Shown: positions 8,850 through 19,608 of the stretch, one piece after another | Layout of the letters: each line of letters begins with the position of its first letter | Position numbering within the stretch: position 1 is the first letter of the stretch | Assembly: GCA_035528395.1 (NCBI GenBank) | Contig: DATKYR010000269.1 | Span: 1 to 64,000 of the forward strand | Reading direction: 5' to 3' | Source of the DNA: NIOZ-UU13 sp035528395 | GTDB taxonomy: Bacteria > Planctomycetota > Phycisphaerae > Sedimentisphaerales > Anaerobacaceae | Length of the DNA: 64,000 nucleotides | Notes under the pieces: model-generated | The model's input: the letters and a program-made list of their open reading frames with translations, nothing else | Database searches by the model: none | Told to the model about the DNA's origin: nothing | Translations under genes and position numbers: made by a program

Positions 8850-9569
8850 ATGATAGAGGTCAAAGAACTTCGACGTAGTTTCGGCCCGGTTGTCGCTGTT
8901 GACGGTATATCGTTCAGTGTTGAAAAGGGTCAGGTTTTGGGTCTTCTTGGGCCTAACGGGGCCGGCAAGAGCACAGCGATGAGAATGTTGGCGTGTTTTC
9001 TGCGGCCTGACAGCGGGACAGCTACTATACTTGGGTATGATATTTTGCAGAATCCCATCAAGATCAGGCGGTCAATTGGATATTTGGCGGAGAATGTGCC
9101 GGCGTATAACGAGATGACGGTTGGGAGCTTTTTGAACTTTGTTTGCGATGCCAGACAGATTAAGGGCAAGAAATGCAAGCAGGCACTTGACCGGATTGTC
9201 CCGATGTGTTCGATTGAGTCGGTGTATCATCAGACGATTGAGACATTATCGAAAGGATATAAACGGCGAGTGGGATTGGCTCAGGCGTTAATTCACGACC
9301 CGGATGTACTTATTCTTGACGAACCCACCGACGGGCTGGACCCCAATCAAAAACATGAGGTCAGAAAACTCATAAACAAGATGGCAAAAAACAAGTGTAT
9401 TATCATCTCGACTCACATCCTCGAAGAAGTGGAGGCTGTTTGTTCAAGGACGATAATCATTGCCAAAGGCCGAATATTAGTAGATTCAACACCGAGCCAG
9501 TTAAAAGAGAAATACCAGTGCGGACTTGATGCTGTTTTTCGCAGGATTACCAGAAATGGTAAGAAGTAA
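8850..9569 (+). CDS. ABC transporter ATP-binding protein (GldA-like)
   Basis: Cytoplasmic ATPase of 239 residues for an ABC-2 type exporter. The Walker A motif GPNGAGKS lies near residue 33, the signature LSKGYKRR near 133 and Walker B VLILDEPTDGLDP near 152. The frame is open from a GTG at 8838, but ATG 8850 is preferred because TGGAG lies about six bases upstream. It heads a four-gene cluster with an ABC-2 permease, a GldG-like protein and a DUF4340 protein. This arrangement is widespread and named after Bacteroidetes gliding genes, but it does not imply gliding here. The stop codon lies in a 15-bp tandem duplication. Confidence 0.85.
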   Translation: MIEVKELRRSFGPVVAVDGISFSVEKGQVLGLLGPNGAGKSTAMRMLACFLRPDSGTATILGYDILQNPIKIRRSIGYLAENVPAYNEMTVGSFLNFVCDARQIKGKKCKQALDRIVPMCSIESVYHQTIETLSKGYKRRVGLAQALIHDPDVLILDEPTDGLDPNQKHEVRKLINKMAKNKCIIISTHILEEVEAVCSRTIIIAKGRILVDSTPSQLKEKYQCGLDAVFRRITRNGKK

Positions 9570-9586
9570 ATTGGTAAGAAGTAAAT
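9557..9586. repeat. 15-bp tandem duplication over the stop codon of the ATPase gene
   Basis: TGGTAAGAAGTAAAT occurs twice in direct succession at 9557-9571 and 9572-9586, followed by TGGT. The first copy contains the TAA stop at 9567-9569. It looks like a replication-slippage duplication of the gene end. Confidence 0.7.
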
Positions 9587-9628
9587 TGGTGAGTGGTTAA
9601 TTAATTGACCAAATTAGGAGTTCAAGAA

Positions 9629-10360
9629 ATGAATAGTTTTTTGGCGGTGTTCAAGAGGGAACTGAAGAGTTATTTTACGACCCCTCTTGCATATGTGTTT
9701 CTTGTGATTTTTTTGTTTTTCTCGGGATATCTGACATTCAAAGAGGGCTTTTATGAAATGCGGCAGGCAGATATGCGTGCGTTTTTTATGAATTTGCCGC
9801 TGTTGTTTGTTTTTATGGTGCCATCGACAGCGATGCGTCTCTGGGCTGAAGAGCGCAAGGTCGGTTCGATTGAGCTGTTGTTTACTTTGCCGATTACGAT
9901 AACACAGGCGGTTTTAGGGAAGTTCTTTGCGGCGTGGCTATTCCTTGTGATTGCGCTGGCGCTGACTTTCCCAATGGTGATTACAGTCTGTTACCTTGGT
10001 GAGCCGGATATCGGCTTGATAATTACCGGCTACTTAGGCAGCTTCCTGATGGCGGGTGGATTTCTCGCAATCGGCTGTTTCTTTTCGGCAGTCAGTAAGA
10101 ACCAGGTAATAAGTTTTGTCCTGTCTGTGGTTGTTTGTGCGGTGCTTGTTTTTGCAGGTATGCCGACGACACTAAATTACGTTTCGACGTTCTTACCGGC
10201 TGGTTTGGTCTCAGCGATAGAAAATATGAGCTTCCAGACACACTTCGAGTCAATCCAGAGAGGTGTGCTAAAGCTTGAAGACCTTTCTTACTTTATATTG
10301 TTGATTATTGGGTGGATTGCCGCGTGCAGTATTGTTTTGGACGAAAGGAAAGCGAGATAA
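9629..10360 (+). CDS. ABC-2 type permease (GldF-like)
   Basis: Integral membrane protein of 243 residues with about six hydrophobic segments. It begins with the typical MNSFLAVFKRELKSYFTTPLA N-terminus of ABC-2 permeases. ATG 9629 is chosen over a TTG at 9605 because TTAGGAG lies about eight bases upstream. WAEERKVGSIELLFTLPIT is the conserved cytoplasmic loop of the family. It pairs with the ATPase upstream and probably moves a substrate out of the cell or supports envelope assembly; the substrate is unknown. Confidence 0.85.
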   Translation: MNSFLAVFKRELKSYFTTPLAYVFLVIFLFFSGYLTFKEGFYEMRQADMRAFFMNLPLLFVFMVPSTAMRLWAEERKVGSIELLFTLPITITQAVLGKFFAAWLFLVIALALTFPMVITVCYLGEPDIGLIITGYLGSFLMAGGFLAIGCFFSAVSKNQVISFVLSVVVCAVLVFAGMPTTLNYVSTFLPAGLVSAIENMSFQTHFESIQRGVLKLEDLSYFILLIIGWIAACSIVLDERKAR

Positions 10361-10410
10361 TACACGCAATAGAAAGTCTAAGAGGGGAGACGTTTTAAGG
10401 AAATATAAAT

Positions 10411-12426
10411 ATGGTACAAAAACAGCAAACTTCCAGGTGCGTAAACCGAACGATACGAGCAATTATTGGAACAGGCCTTGTTTTGGTGATTATTTTCTCT
10501 GCGATCAGTATTTGCCAGAACATTGGAAAGGGGTTGAAGGTTGATGTTACGGACCAGGAGCTTTATACGCTTTCGGACGGAACAAAATCGATTTTAAGTA
10601 AACTTAATCAGCCGATTAAAGCCAAGCTCTACTACGCAAAGACCGCTGCGCGGAAAGGACCTGACCAGATTCGGTATTTCAATCACTATTACCAGTTCGT
10701 CAAAGCACTGCTGGAAGAATACGTCGCAGTATCCAAGGGTATGGTTGAGCTGGAAGTAATCGACCCGCGGCCTTTCTCCGATGATGAAGTGCAGGCATTG
10801 AGGTATGGCTTGAAGCGATTCCCTATAACTCAGGAGGAAAACTTTTTCTTCGGTTTAGTGTTGCAGACACAATTTGGGGTCGAAAAGGCTATACCGTTCT
10901 TTTCGCCGGACCGAGAGAATTTTGTTGAATATGATATAAGCTACCTGATTGATACCGCAATTACCCAACAGAAACGGAAAATAGGTGTATTAAGCTCGCT
11001 CGGGGTAATGGGAGACGACGTAAGCGGATATATGGCTGAGATGATGCTCAGGCAAGGTCAGCAACCGAAGGGGCCCTGGACTTTTGTCGAACAGTTGCGA
11101 AAACAGTACGAGGTTGTCAGTGTCCCCACAGATGCCAATGACATTAACGATATTGACATTCTTCTGGTTATCCACCCAAAAGACCTGTCGGAGCAGACGT
11201 TGTTTGCAATAGACCAGTTTGTGCTGAAAGGCGGCAGGATGATAGCATTCGTTGACCCCCATTGCTTTGCGGATAGGCCGGACCAGAGGATGATGCAGAT
11301 GGGGATGCAAGTTTCACGCAGCTCGGAGCTGAACGTTCTTCTGAAGACATGGGGCATTGAGATGCCGGTGAATACTTTTGCCGGCGACTTGAATCTGGCG
11401 TCGATGGCTTCCATTCGTGCTAATCAGAGACCAGAGAAGATAATCGGTTACCTTAATCTGACGCCGGAAGGGAAATGCTTTGATACGGACAATGTTATTA
11501 CAGCCCAGCTTAACCAAGTCAGGCTTCTTTTTTCAGGTGTGCTTAGAGAAATTGCGGACCCAAATGAGTTAGTTGAGGTAAGACGAACACCACTTGTTAC
11601 AACGACTGACAGGGGCAATAGCTTTTCGATAAGCAACGCATATGAACTGATGATATTAGATCCATCAAGTCTTATGCGTAAATTTGTCGAGGGTGATAAG
11701 CCGGTTGCGATGGGTTATCTGATAACCGGCCGCCTTAAGAGCAGTTTCCCTGATGGTATTGAGATTGAGGTTGAGGCCGACGAGGAGTCTTCGGACGAAA
11801 CCAAAGACCCTAATGATGTTAAGAAGATAAAAAAGCGGATTAAGGGCCTGACAGAAGCCCAGGAGGATTGTGCAGTGGTGGTTTTTGCAGATGTTGACTT
11901 TATAAGCGATTCGATAGCGTACCAGAGTTCGTTCTTCGGCAAAATTGTTGTTGGTGACAATAGTGCTTTAGTGCTGAACGCTATTGATGATTTGAGCGGG
12001 TCCGGTGATTTGGTTTCCATCAGGTCGAGAGGAAACTTCAAGCGGCCATTTGTTATTGTTGACGAAATTGAAAGGCAGGCGGAAGAGGAAACCCGCGAAG
12101 AAGTGGCGAAGATTAACGCGCAAATTGCGGGCTTCCAGAGCGAGCTGCAATCTATTCTGGCTTCTGCCAAGGAAGGCCAGGAAGAGGTTATCGGCAGTTC
12201 GATACTGCAGAAGCAGCGAGATCTCGAATTGAAACAACGCCGGGCACAGCGTCAATTGAATGAGGTGAAATTGAAAAGACGTGAACGAATCGAACATTTA
12301 GGTAATATTCTTCGAGGTTTTAATATGCTAATGGCCCCGGCGGTTATTCTGGTAATTGCTATAGTATTGGGAATCCGCCGCAGTGTAAGGAAGAGACATT
12401 ACATCAGCCACGCGAGTGATGCGTAA
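10411..12426 (+). CDS. GldG-like ABC transporter auxiliary protein
   Basis: Membrane-anchored protein of 671 residues of the ABC_transp_aux (GldG) family. One transmembrane helix lies near residues 20-38. It is followed by the periplasmic GldG region (VTDQELYTLSDGTKSIL, VELEVIDPRPF, KIGVLSSLGVMGDD, IAFVDPHCFADRP). A charged coiled-coil lies at about residues 550-630 (many E/K/R/Q). A second transmembrane helix lies at about 635-655, just before a short basic tail. It overlaps no neighbour but follows the permease by 50 bases. It is presumed to form the periplasmic part of the exporter. Confidence 0.85.
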   Translation: MVQKQQTSRCVNRTIRAIIGTGLVLVIIFSAISICQNIGKGLKVDVTDQELYTLSDGTKSILSKLNQPIKAKLYYAKTAARKGPDQIRYFNHYYQFVKALLEEYVAVSKGMVELEVIDPRPFSDDEVQALRYGLKRFPITQEENFFFGLVLQTQFGVEKAIPFFSPDRENFVEYDISYLIDTAITQQKRKIGVLSSLGVMGDDVSGYMAEMMLRQGQQPKGPWTFVEQLRKQYEVVSVPTDANDINDIDILLVIHPKDLSEQTLFAIDQFVLKGGRMIAFVDPHCFADRPDQRMMQMGMQVSRSSELNVLLKTWGIEMPVNTFAGDLNLASMASIRANQRPEKIIGYLNLTPEGKCFDTDNVITAQLNQVRLLFSGVLREIADPNELVEVRRTPLVTTTDRGNSFSISNAYELMILDPSSLMRKFVEGDKPVAMGYLITGRLKSSFPDGIEIEVEADEESSDETKDPNDVKKIKKRIKGLTEAQEDCAVVVFADVDFISDSIAYQSSFFGKIVVGDNSALVLNAIDDLSGSGDLVSIRSRGNFKRPFVIVDEIERQAEEETREEVAKINAQIAGFQSELQSILASAKEGQEEVIGSSILQKQRDLELKQRRAQRQLNEVKLKRRERIEHLGNILRGFNMLMAPAVILVIAIVLGIRRSVRKRHYISHASDA

Positions 12427-12446
12427 AAAAAACAGGAGTTTTATAG

Positions 12447-13592
12447 ATGAGCGATAAAAAACTTACGGTGTTAGGTATTATAGCGGTTTTTATGGTGATA
12501 TGGGCAGTAGTTCAGTCCCGTGTTTCAAGCAGGCCGAAGACCGATATGGACAGGCCGGCTTATCTTATCCAGGGACTCGACCCGGCTGGTATAGACAGTA
12601 TCGTTGTAGGGACCGGTGAAGATGCGGTAACGCTCAAGCGCCAGCAAGGACGTTTTGTTGTTGTTAATAAAAACAATTATCCCGCCAAAGCAAGTGAAAT
12701 AAATAATTTGATTACTAAGAGCCTGGAGATTCAGACCTCACAGTTTGTTACAGATAACGCGGCAAATCACGAAGACCTCGGGCTAACGGAGGAAAAGGCC
12801 AATACCTTAGTTAAATTTTTCAAACCGGATTCGTCGCTGCTTACGGGTGTTGTTGGAGGAAAATCTAAAGAGCTTGGGCAGGGTACTTACGTAAGATTGG
12901 CTTCGAGCGACGCGGTCTATGTGACGCCAAGTATGCCGTGGCTCGGAGGTACGGCGATGAGTTACATTGAACAGGAGCTTATTTCAGTGAAGCGCGAGGA
13001 TATTGTGTCGGTAACGGTTAGTACTCCGGGTGGTGAATATACGCTGAAAACAACAGATGACGGCAAAGGTGTTATACTGGAGAATGTTCCCGCCGGCAAA
13101 AAGTTTAAGAGTAATGATGGTGACAGTGTCTTTACTGCTTTAACGAGTTTGACATGCGATGACGTTACGAAAAGAACGGGCGATTTGACCTTTGATAAAC
13201 AATTTATTTGCAGGCTGAAGGACTCGACTGTTTATACCCTAAAGATAGCTCAAAAGGACGATAAGACGTATGCTGTTTGTGAAGCAGAGTTTACGGATAA
13301 GACGCCTGTATTGAAAGGCGACGAGGTCGAATCAGAAGAAGAATTGAAAAAGAAAGAAGCTAAACTGCTTGCCAGGGAGAATACGATAAAATTCACCGGG
13401 AAACATCAGGGATGGGTTTACGAAATAGCTGAGTGGAAGGCGAAGAATCTGATTAAGGAACTTTCAGATTTAATCGAGGACGAAGAGAAACCAAAAGAAG
13501 AAGTCGAGGTAGAGGACCCCAATTCTATAAAGCCCGACGAGACTGCTGCACCAAAAATCGAGGAACCTAATGCAGTAGGAGTTGAATCATAG
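12447..13592 (+). CDS. DUF4340 domain protein
   Basis: Protein of 381 residues with one N-terminal transmembrane segment (about 5-22), an extracytoplasmic DUF4340 region (LIQGLDPAGIDSIVVG; VRLASSDAVYVTPS) and an acidic, proline-containing C-terminal tail from about residue 345. ACAGGAG precedes the start, 20 bases after the GldG-like gene. DUF4340 proteins regularly accompany GldA/F/G operons; the function is not established. Confidence 0.85.
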   Translation: MSDKKLTVLGIIAVFMVIWAVVQSRVSSRPKTDMDRPAYLIQGLDPAGIDSIVVGTGEDAVTLKRQQGRFVVVNKNNYPAKASEINNLITKSLEIQTSQFVTDNAANHEDLGLTEEKANTLVKFFKPDSSLLTGVVGGKSKELGQGTYVRLASSDAVYVTPSMPWLGGTAMSYIEQELISVKREDIVSVTVSTPGGEYTLKTTDDGKGVILENVPAGKKFKSNDGDSVFTALTSLTCDDVTKRTGDLTFDKQFICRLKDSTVYTLKIAQKDDKTYAVCEAEFTDKTPVLKGDEVESEEELKKKEAKLLARENTIKFTGKHQGWVYEIAEWKAKNLIKELSDLIEDEEKPKEEVEVEDPNSIKPDETAAPKIEEPNAVGVES

Positions 13593-13615
13593 GCTGTTCG
13601 AAACTAAAAACTGCC

Positions 13616-13647
13616 CAGCACCAATTTGTCGTCTGAAATTGGTGCTG
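13616..13647. terminator. Perfect 12-bp stem-loop between two transcription units
   Basis: CAGCACCAATTT (13616-13627) pairs with AAATTGGTGCTG (13636-13647) around an 8-base loop. It lies just after the ABC operon and ends 33 bases before the next start codon. It lacks a following T-run, so it may be a terminator, an RNA-processing site or an operator. Confidence 0.45.
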
Positions 13648-13679
13648 GACAAATTGAGAATCGTTTGGAGGCAGGTTCT

Positions 13680-15002
<1,323 letters not shown>

Positions 15003-15094
15003 AAGTCCGGTTAGAAACACCTTAAAAAGTTTGAGGGTGTCACCCCGGTTCTTATTAACATAAAACGGAATAACTCTAAAAGGAAGGACAAGAG

Positions 15095-16333
15095 ATGAAC
15101 ATCCGCAATTTCATACCTCGTAGCTGTTGCATCGGTCTTGCTATACTCGTATTAATACCGGCTCTGCCGGATTGTTCGGCTGGCGTGAAATCGCAAAAAC
15201 CGGTTAGATTTGTTGCGCACCGTGTTGGGCATTTTCGCAGTGAGGCCTGTTGTGTAGGTGATTTTAATAATGACGGAAAGCTGGACATTTTAGCCGGGCC
15301 CTACTGGTACGAGGCGCCGGACTGGAAAGCCCACCAATTTCGAGCTTTGAAGGGTAAGGTCGATGAAAAGGGCGGGACTTACAGTGTCAATGAAAAAGGC
15401 ATAGGATACTGGGATGATTTTATGAATGTGCCGTTGGATGTCGATGGAGATGGGCTGCTGGATGTTGTAACGTGCTGCTGGTTCAGCAAACAAGTTGACT
15501 GGTATCGGAATACCGGAACGGCTGGAGGAGAATGGCCGATGACCATCGGCGAGAAGAATGGCAACTACGAGTGCGGAGAGTTGTGGGATATTGATGGTGA
15601 TGGTAAAAAGCTCGAAATTCTGCCCGACACCAAAGATACCAAGTGGTACGAGATTGGTATTAAGGACAACGGCGAACGCGGGCTGATTAAGCACATTGTT
15701 TCACAGGAAGAAAGACCTTTCGGCGGGGGCGTTGGGGACATCAACGGTGACGGCCGTCCGGATATTCTGCGGCCGGATGCGTGGTATGAGGCCCCGGCCG
15801 ACCCGCGGAAAGGCCAGTGGAAGAAACATCCTCTTGCAGTTGGCAGCCTTACCGAAGGCCAGGCGGAGCATACGCCCCAAATACAGGTTTATGATGTCGA
15901 TGGTGATGGACTAAATGATATTATAACCAGCTCGGCTCACCAGCATGGAATCTTCTGGTATAAGCAGATAAGAAAAGGGTCGAAAATATCGTGGAAACAA
16001 CATCTGATTGACAAGTCGTGGTCTCAGGCTCACAGCATAACATTAGCCGACCTTGATGAGGATGGTGACCTCGACTTTGTTACGGGAAAACGATTTTTCG
16101 CCCATAACGGCAATGACCCGGATGCCCGTTCTCCCTTGGGTGTGTACTGGTATGAACTGAAACGCGGGCCTGCTGTTGAATGGGTCAAACACATCATTTC
16201 TTACGATGAGGGCATCGGCTCAGGCTTAAGTATTCCCGTGGTTGATATCGATGGCGACGGGGACCTTGATATTGTGGTAACAGGCAAATGGGGCGGCCCT
16301 GTTTATTTTGAGAATAAAAGCCAGTCTAACTGA
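15095..16333 (+). CDS. Secreted FG-GAP/VCBS-type beta-propeller protein
   Basis: Exported protein of 412 residues. A signal peptide covers about residues 1-29 and GGAAGGA precedes the start. At least seven calcium-loop motifs of the FG-GAP/VCBS type are visible in order: DFNNDGKLDI, DVDGDGLLDV, DIDGDGKKLEI, DINGDGRPDI, DVDGDGLNDI, DLDEDGDLDF and DIDGDGDLDI. This predicts a seven-bladed calcium-stabilised propeller. No catalytic site was seen; such proteins usually act in adhesion or protein/glycan binding. It stands between an oxidoreductase gene and the HEAT-repeat gene, 18 bases before the latter, so co-transcription is likely. Confidence 0.8.
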   Translation: MNIRNFIPRSCCIGLAILVLIPALPDCSAGVKSQKPVRFVAHRVGHFRSEACCVGDFNNDGKLDILAGPYWYEAPDWKAHQFRALKGKVDEKGGTYSVNEKGIGYWDDFMNVPLDVDGDGLLDVVTCCWFSKQVDWYRNTGTAGGEWPMTIGEKNGNYECGELWDIDGDGKKLEILPDTKDTKWYEIGIKDNGERGLIKHIVSQEERPFGGGVGDINGDGRPDILRPDAWYEAPADPRKGQWKKHPLAVGSLTEGQAEHTPQIQVYDVDGDGLNDIITSSAHQHGIFWYKQIRKGSKISWKQHLIDKSWSQAHSITLADLDEDGDLDFVTGKRFFAHNGNDPDARSPLGVYWYELKRGPAVEWVKHIISYDEGIGSGLSIPVVDIDGDGDLDIVVTGKWGGPVYFENKSQSN

Positions 16334-16351
16334 TAGCCGAAGGATGAGACC

Positions 16352-18469
16352 ATGAGAATTTCCGCAAAGGCACTTGCTGCTCTATTGCTGGTATGGTTGT
16401 GCATGAATTCGGCGGTAGGTGGCGCTACAGGGACTGTTATTAAAAAATCGGAGATTGATAAGAAATTAGCGGCGATTGTTAACTACGAACGTGGGATGAG
16501 CAGAGAGCCGCTTATCGCCGTTGAAAAACTCATTCGGGAATCACAAAACCAGCCTGAACAACGTAAATACATCGAGCTTCAATTGGCTGAATTACTTTCT
16601 GAAGCTACGTTAGAATGTAAGTCGTTCATATGCAGGCAGCTTTGGTTTATCGGTACGGCTGATTCGGTGCCTGCAATCGCTAAACTGCTGATGGACGAGG
16701 AGACTGCGGATATAGCCTGCTATGCAATCGGGCAGAATCCGAGCGAGGAAGCCGGCAAGGCACTGCGCGAGGCGCTGGATAAGGTTTCGCTTAAAGTACA
16801 GATTCGCATTATAAATCTCTTGGGTGACAGACGTGATACCCAAAGCGTCGAAGCAATTGGTAAGCTTGTGTTTGTAGCAGAAAGGGAAGTTGGCGAGGCT
16901 GCGGTTGCGGCGCTGGGAAAAATAGGCGGCATTCAGGCGAGAAAAATATTGGTCGAAGCCAGAGCCAAAGGTGATTCGGAGTTACGATTCGCAGCGACGG
17001 ATGCGTACCTGCGATGCGCCGAAGACCTCGTGGCTGAAGGTAAATCAAAGCAGGCGACCATAATCTACAAGGAATTGGCCGACAAAGACGAAGCTGCGAT
17101 TATTCGAAGTGCGGCCATCAGGGGTTTGGCAGACGCCGGCGGGCAGGAGACAGTGCCGTTAGTGATTGCGGCTCTGCGGGATGAAAACAGGATGGTGCGA
17201 ACGACAGCCAGAAGCTGCGTTCGGACGATGAAGGGACAGGGTGTTACCGAACTGTTTGCAGGCGAATTGCCAAAAACGCCACCTGATGAACAGGTGCTTC
17301 TGATAGGTGCTCTTGCCGACCGCGGTGATACCGCTGCACTTCCAGCAATAACAAAAGCGGCCGAGAGCGCTAATACCGAGGTCAGAAAAGCAGTTTTGCA
17401 GGCCGTTGGAAAACTTGGTGACGCTTCCTCTGTAGGGTACCTGGTCAAGGCCGCTACAGAAGGCGTCAGTTCCGAGGAAAAAAGTACAGCTATAAATAGT
17501 CTGAAGCTGCTTCGCGGCAGCGGAGCTGATAATGCGATGGTAAAAAGCATGCAGCATTCGCAGCCGAGTGTGCGCTCTCAATTAATTCAAGTACTGTTCG
17601 AGCGCAATGCGGTTGGTGCGGTTCCGGCCCTGTTAGGTGAGGCGGTAAACCCGGACAGGGAGGTCCGTAAAGCAGCGTTTAAGGCTTTAGGCAGGCTTGG
17701 GCGTGAGGAAGATTTGCCATCTCTGGTGAAACTTCTTGTGAAGCTGGAAGATGATGGTAGTCACAGAGAAGCCGAGCGGGCTGTCGTAATGGTTTCGCGC
17801 AAGATTAGTGAGACGAGTAAGCAGGCTGATGCTGTATTGGCTGAGCTGCACGGTGAGAAGCGTGTGGCTGTCAGATGTTCGCTGCTGCGAGTGCTTGGCG
17901 GTATCGCAAACAATAATGCACTGAGAACACTGGAGGATGCCTCGAAAGAGACGAATCCTGCTGTGCGGGATACAGCCGTTCGCACATTGGCCAAATGGCC
18001 TAACGCGACGGCGGCAGAAGTTCTGCTGGAAATTTACAGTAGCACACAAAACCAAATACATCGGCTTCTGTCACTTCGAGGCTTTGTTCGATTGTTGGCT
18101 CTATCATCCGAGGAGCCCTTCGGCTACGCTCAGGGTAAACTGGTTGAGAAAACGCTGAAGATGTGCAGGCAGGCAATGAATCAGGCCCACGGTCCGGCGG
18201 AGCAAAAACTTATGCTCTCAGGTTTAGCGAACGTCAGCGACCCGGGAGCTCTGTCAATGGTCGAGCCGTTCCTGCAGGTCGAAACAGTTAGGGCGGAAGC
18301 AGCAATGGCTACGATAAAGATCGCCGGCGCAATTATTGAAACTCACCCCGACCGGGCTAAGATGGCAATAAACAAGCTGCTCGCTGTCTCGAAAGACGAA
18401 GACCTACGCAGGCAAGCTGAAGAGATTGTCCGGAAGAGCAAAGAGCCCGAAGCCAAGACACACCCGTAA
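16352..18469 (+). CDS. Exported HEAT-repeat protein carrying an in-frame repeat insertion
   Basis: Protein of 705 residues with an N-terminal signal peptide (about 1-24) and a long run of HEAT-type helical repeats of about 30 residues (for example AAVAALGKIGG, AVLQAVGKLGD, AAFKALGRLG, TAVRTLAKWPN). It is a scaffold for protein binding. At residues about 588-599 the helix pattern is broken by EEPFGYAQGKL, encoded by 18113-18140. That DNA resembles the dispersed 'CCCTTCGG..CGCTCAGGG' repeat seen in many environmental genomes and is probably a repeat inserted in frame. The gene follows the FG-GAP gene by 18 bases. Confidence 0.8.
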   Translation: MRISAKALAALLLVWLCMNSAVGGATGTVIKKSEIDKKLAAIVNYERGMSREPLIAVEKLIRESQNQPEQRKYIELQLAELLSEATLECKSFICRQLWFIGTADSVPAIAKLLMDEETADIACYAIGQNPSEEAGKALREALDKVSLKVQIRIINLLGDRRDTQSVEAIGKLVFVAEREVGEAAVAALGKIGGIQARKILVEARAKGDSELRFAATDAYLRCAEDLVAEGKSKQATIIYKELADKDEAAIIRSAAIRGLADAGGQETVPLVIAALRDENRMVRTTARSCVRTMKGQGVTELFAGELPKTPPDEQVLLIGALADRGDTAALPAITKAAESANTEVRKAVLQAVGKLGDASSVGYLVKAATEGVSSEEKSTAINSLKLLRGSGADNAMVKSMQHSQPSVRSQLIQVLFERNAVGAVPALLGEAVNPDREVRKAAFKALGRLGREEDLPSLVKLLVKLEDDGSHREAERAVVMVSRKISETSKQADAVLAELHGEKRVAVRCSLLRVLGGIANNNALRTLEDASKETNPAVRDTAVRTLAKWPNATAAEVLLEIYSSTQNQIHRLLSLRGFVRLLALSSEEPFGYAQGKLVEKTLKMCRQAMNQAHGPAEQKLMLSGLANVSDPGALSMVEPFLQVETVRAEAAMATIKIAGAIIETHPDRAKMAINKLLAVSKDEDLRRQAEEIVRKSKEPEAKTHP
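18113..18140 (+). repeat. Dispersed GAGCCCTTCGG...CTCAGGG repeat inside a coding sequence
   Basis: The segment starts GAGCCCTTCGG and ends CTCAGGGTAAAC. It has the same outer words as the inserted repeats in the quinoprotein gene near 61801 and 62263 and as the interior of the 18482-18659 element (CCTGAGCGAAGCGAAGGG, opposite strand). It adds EPFGYAQGKL to the HEAT protein without breaking the frame. Confidence 0.55.
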
Positions 18470-18481
18470 GAATAACAATAA

Positions 18482-18659
18482 TTGCTCTGTAGAAAACTTT
18501 CACAAAATGTAATTGCGAGGCCCGAAGGGCCGTGGCAATCTCTTGTGTAGTAGGCAGAAAAAAGCATCGTCGCGTTTGAGATTGCTTCGCGGAGTTTATC
18601 CTGAGCGAAGCGAAGGGCTCGCAATGACGACCTCTGGCCCGATGTTTTCTACAAAGCAA
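18482..18659. mobile_element. MITE-like element with 16-bp terminal inverted repeats and a target-site duplication
   Basis: TTGCTCTGTAGAAAAC at 18482-18497 is inverted as GTTTTCTACAAAGCAA at 18644-18659 (15 of 16 positions). CAATAA flanks the element immediately on both sides, at 18476-18481 and 18660-18665, a clean 6-bp duplication. The interior carries ATTGCGAGGCCCGAAGGG and CTCGCAATGACG, again in inverted arrangement. The ends resemble those of the 4841-4973 element. There is no coding capacity. Confidence 0.8.
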
Positions 18660-18737
18660 CAATAATCAATTGATTTTTTAACCGGTCGCTCACACCCTCT
18701 GCTCTTTCGTAGAGTCACCGTGATAGCATTTTTTCTG

Positions 18738-18765
18738 TTGATTCACAGCTTAGAAAATATATAAT
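18738..18765 (+). promoter_or_regulatory. Promoter for the pseudopilin gene
   Basis: TTGATT at 18738-18743 and TATAAT at 18760-18765 with a 16-base spacer, in AT-rich DNA 40 bases before the start codon. Confidence 0.4.
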
Positions 18766-18805
18766 ATTATTTTATTTTTAGTGCTTTTTGCACGAAAGGT
18801 GGTTT

Positions 18806-19501
18806 ATGAGCAAGCACAAACGAAGAGGATTCACCCTGATAGAACTTTTAGTGGTGATTGCCATCATCGCGTTATTAATGGCGATATTAATGCCTGCACT
18901 ACAACGTGCAAAAAAGCAAGCCAAGAATGTCAAGTGCAGAAGTAATATGCGTCAGATAGGTCTGGCAGCCAATTTCTATGCCGAGGAGAATGAATTGTTC
19001 GTTCCAAGGGGCAAGGCAGGCGGCACAGGCGGGGCCTGGTACCAGCTTTTTATGCCCCTTTTAGCCCAGAAGCCTATCGATAACGATTACCGTACAGTAG
19101 ATATATATCGCTGTCCCAGTTACCCTGACAAAGAGCAAACTGTTTGTTACGTTGTCAACGGCTGGGATTTCGAGAATAAAAGTGACATGCAGGGCCACGA
19201 GATATTAATACCGACCAAGTTAACCACCTGCACCAATCGAGCACGTACTATTTACCTCGCTGATAATGAGGATGGTTCGTGGCGACATATAATCAGAAAG
19301 GCCGACGACGAGGGAAGCAATCGTTGTGATGTGTGGACCCCGGGTCATCTGCCTACCTCCGATAGTCAGGATATCACAACTGGCAGGCGGATTGCGAGAG
19401 CTCGACATAGAAGAGGCAGTAATGTACTGTTTCTTGACTGGCATTCCGAATGGTTGGCTCCTGAGGATGTAACAATAGACCTGTGGAGATTTAAGAAATA
19501 G
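18806..19501 (+). CDS. Pseudopilin-like protein (prepilin N-terminal cleavage site)
   Basis: Protein of 231 residues. ATG 18806 is chosen because AAAGGTGG lies five bases upstream and it gives a 7-residue basic leader, MSKHKRR, before GFTLIELLVVIAIIALLMAIL. A prepilin peptidase would cut after the glycine. The C-terminus has HRRGSNVLFLDWHSEW, the H-X9-DG type motif of Planctomycetes pseudopilins, with W in place of G. Proteins of this class are thought to be displayed through a type II secretion/pilus-like system; no such machinery is encoded here. The gene precedes a glycan-degradation block. Confidence 0.85.
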   Translation: MSKHKRRGFTLIELLVVIAIIALLMAILMPALQRAKKQAKNVKCRSNMRQIGLAANFYAEENELFVPRGKAGGTGGAWYQLFMPLLAQKPIDNDYRTVDIYRCPSYPDKEQTVCYVVNGWDFENKSDMQGHEILIPTKLTTCTNRARTIYLADNEDGSWRHIIRKADDEGSNRCDVWTPGHLPTSDSQDITTGRRIARARHRRGSNVLFLDWHSEWLAPEDVTIDLWRFKK

Positions 19502-19608
19502 TGTATCGACCCTGACAATCTCGATGAACGATCGGCAATGAGCGGGCCGAAAGTTGGACCAGTTCCAAAGCACTTAAATAAATTACTCACAATTAAGGAG
19601 ATCACAAA

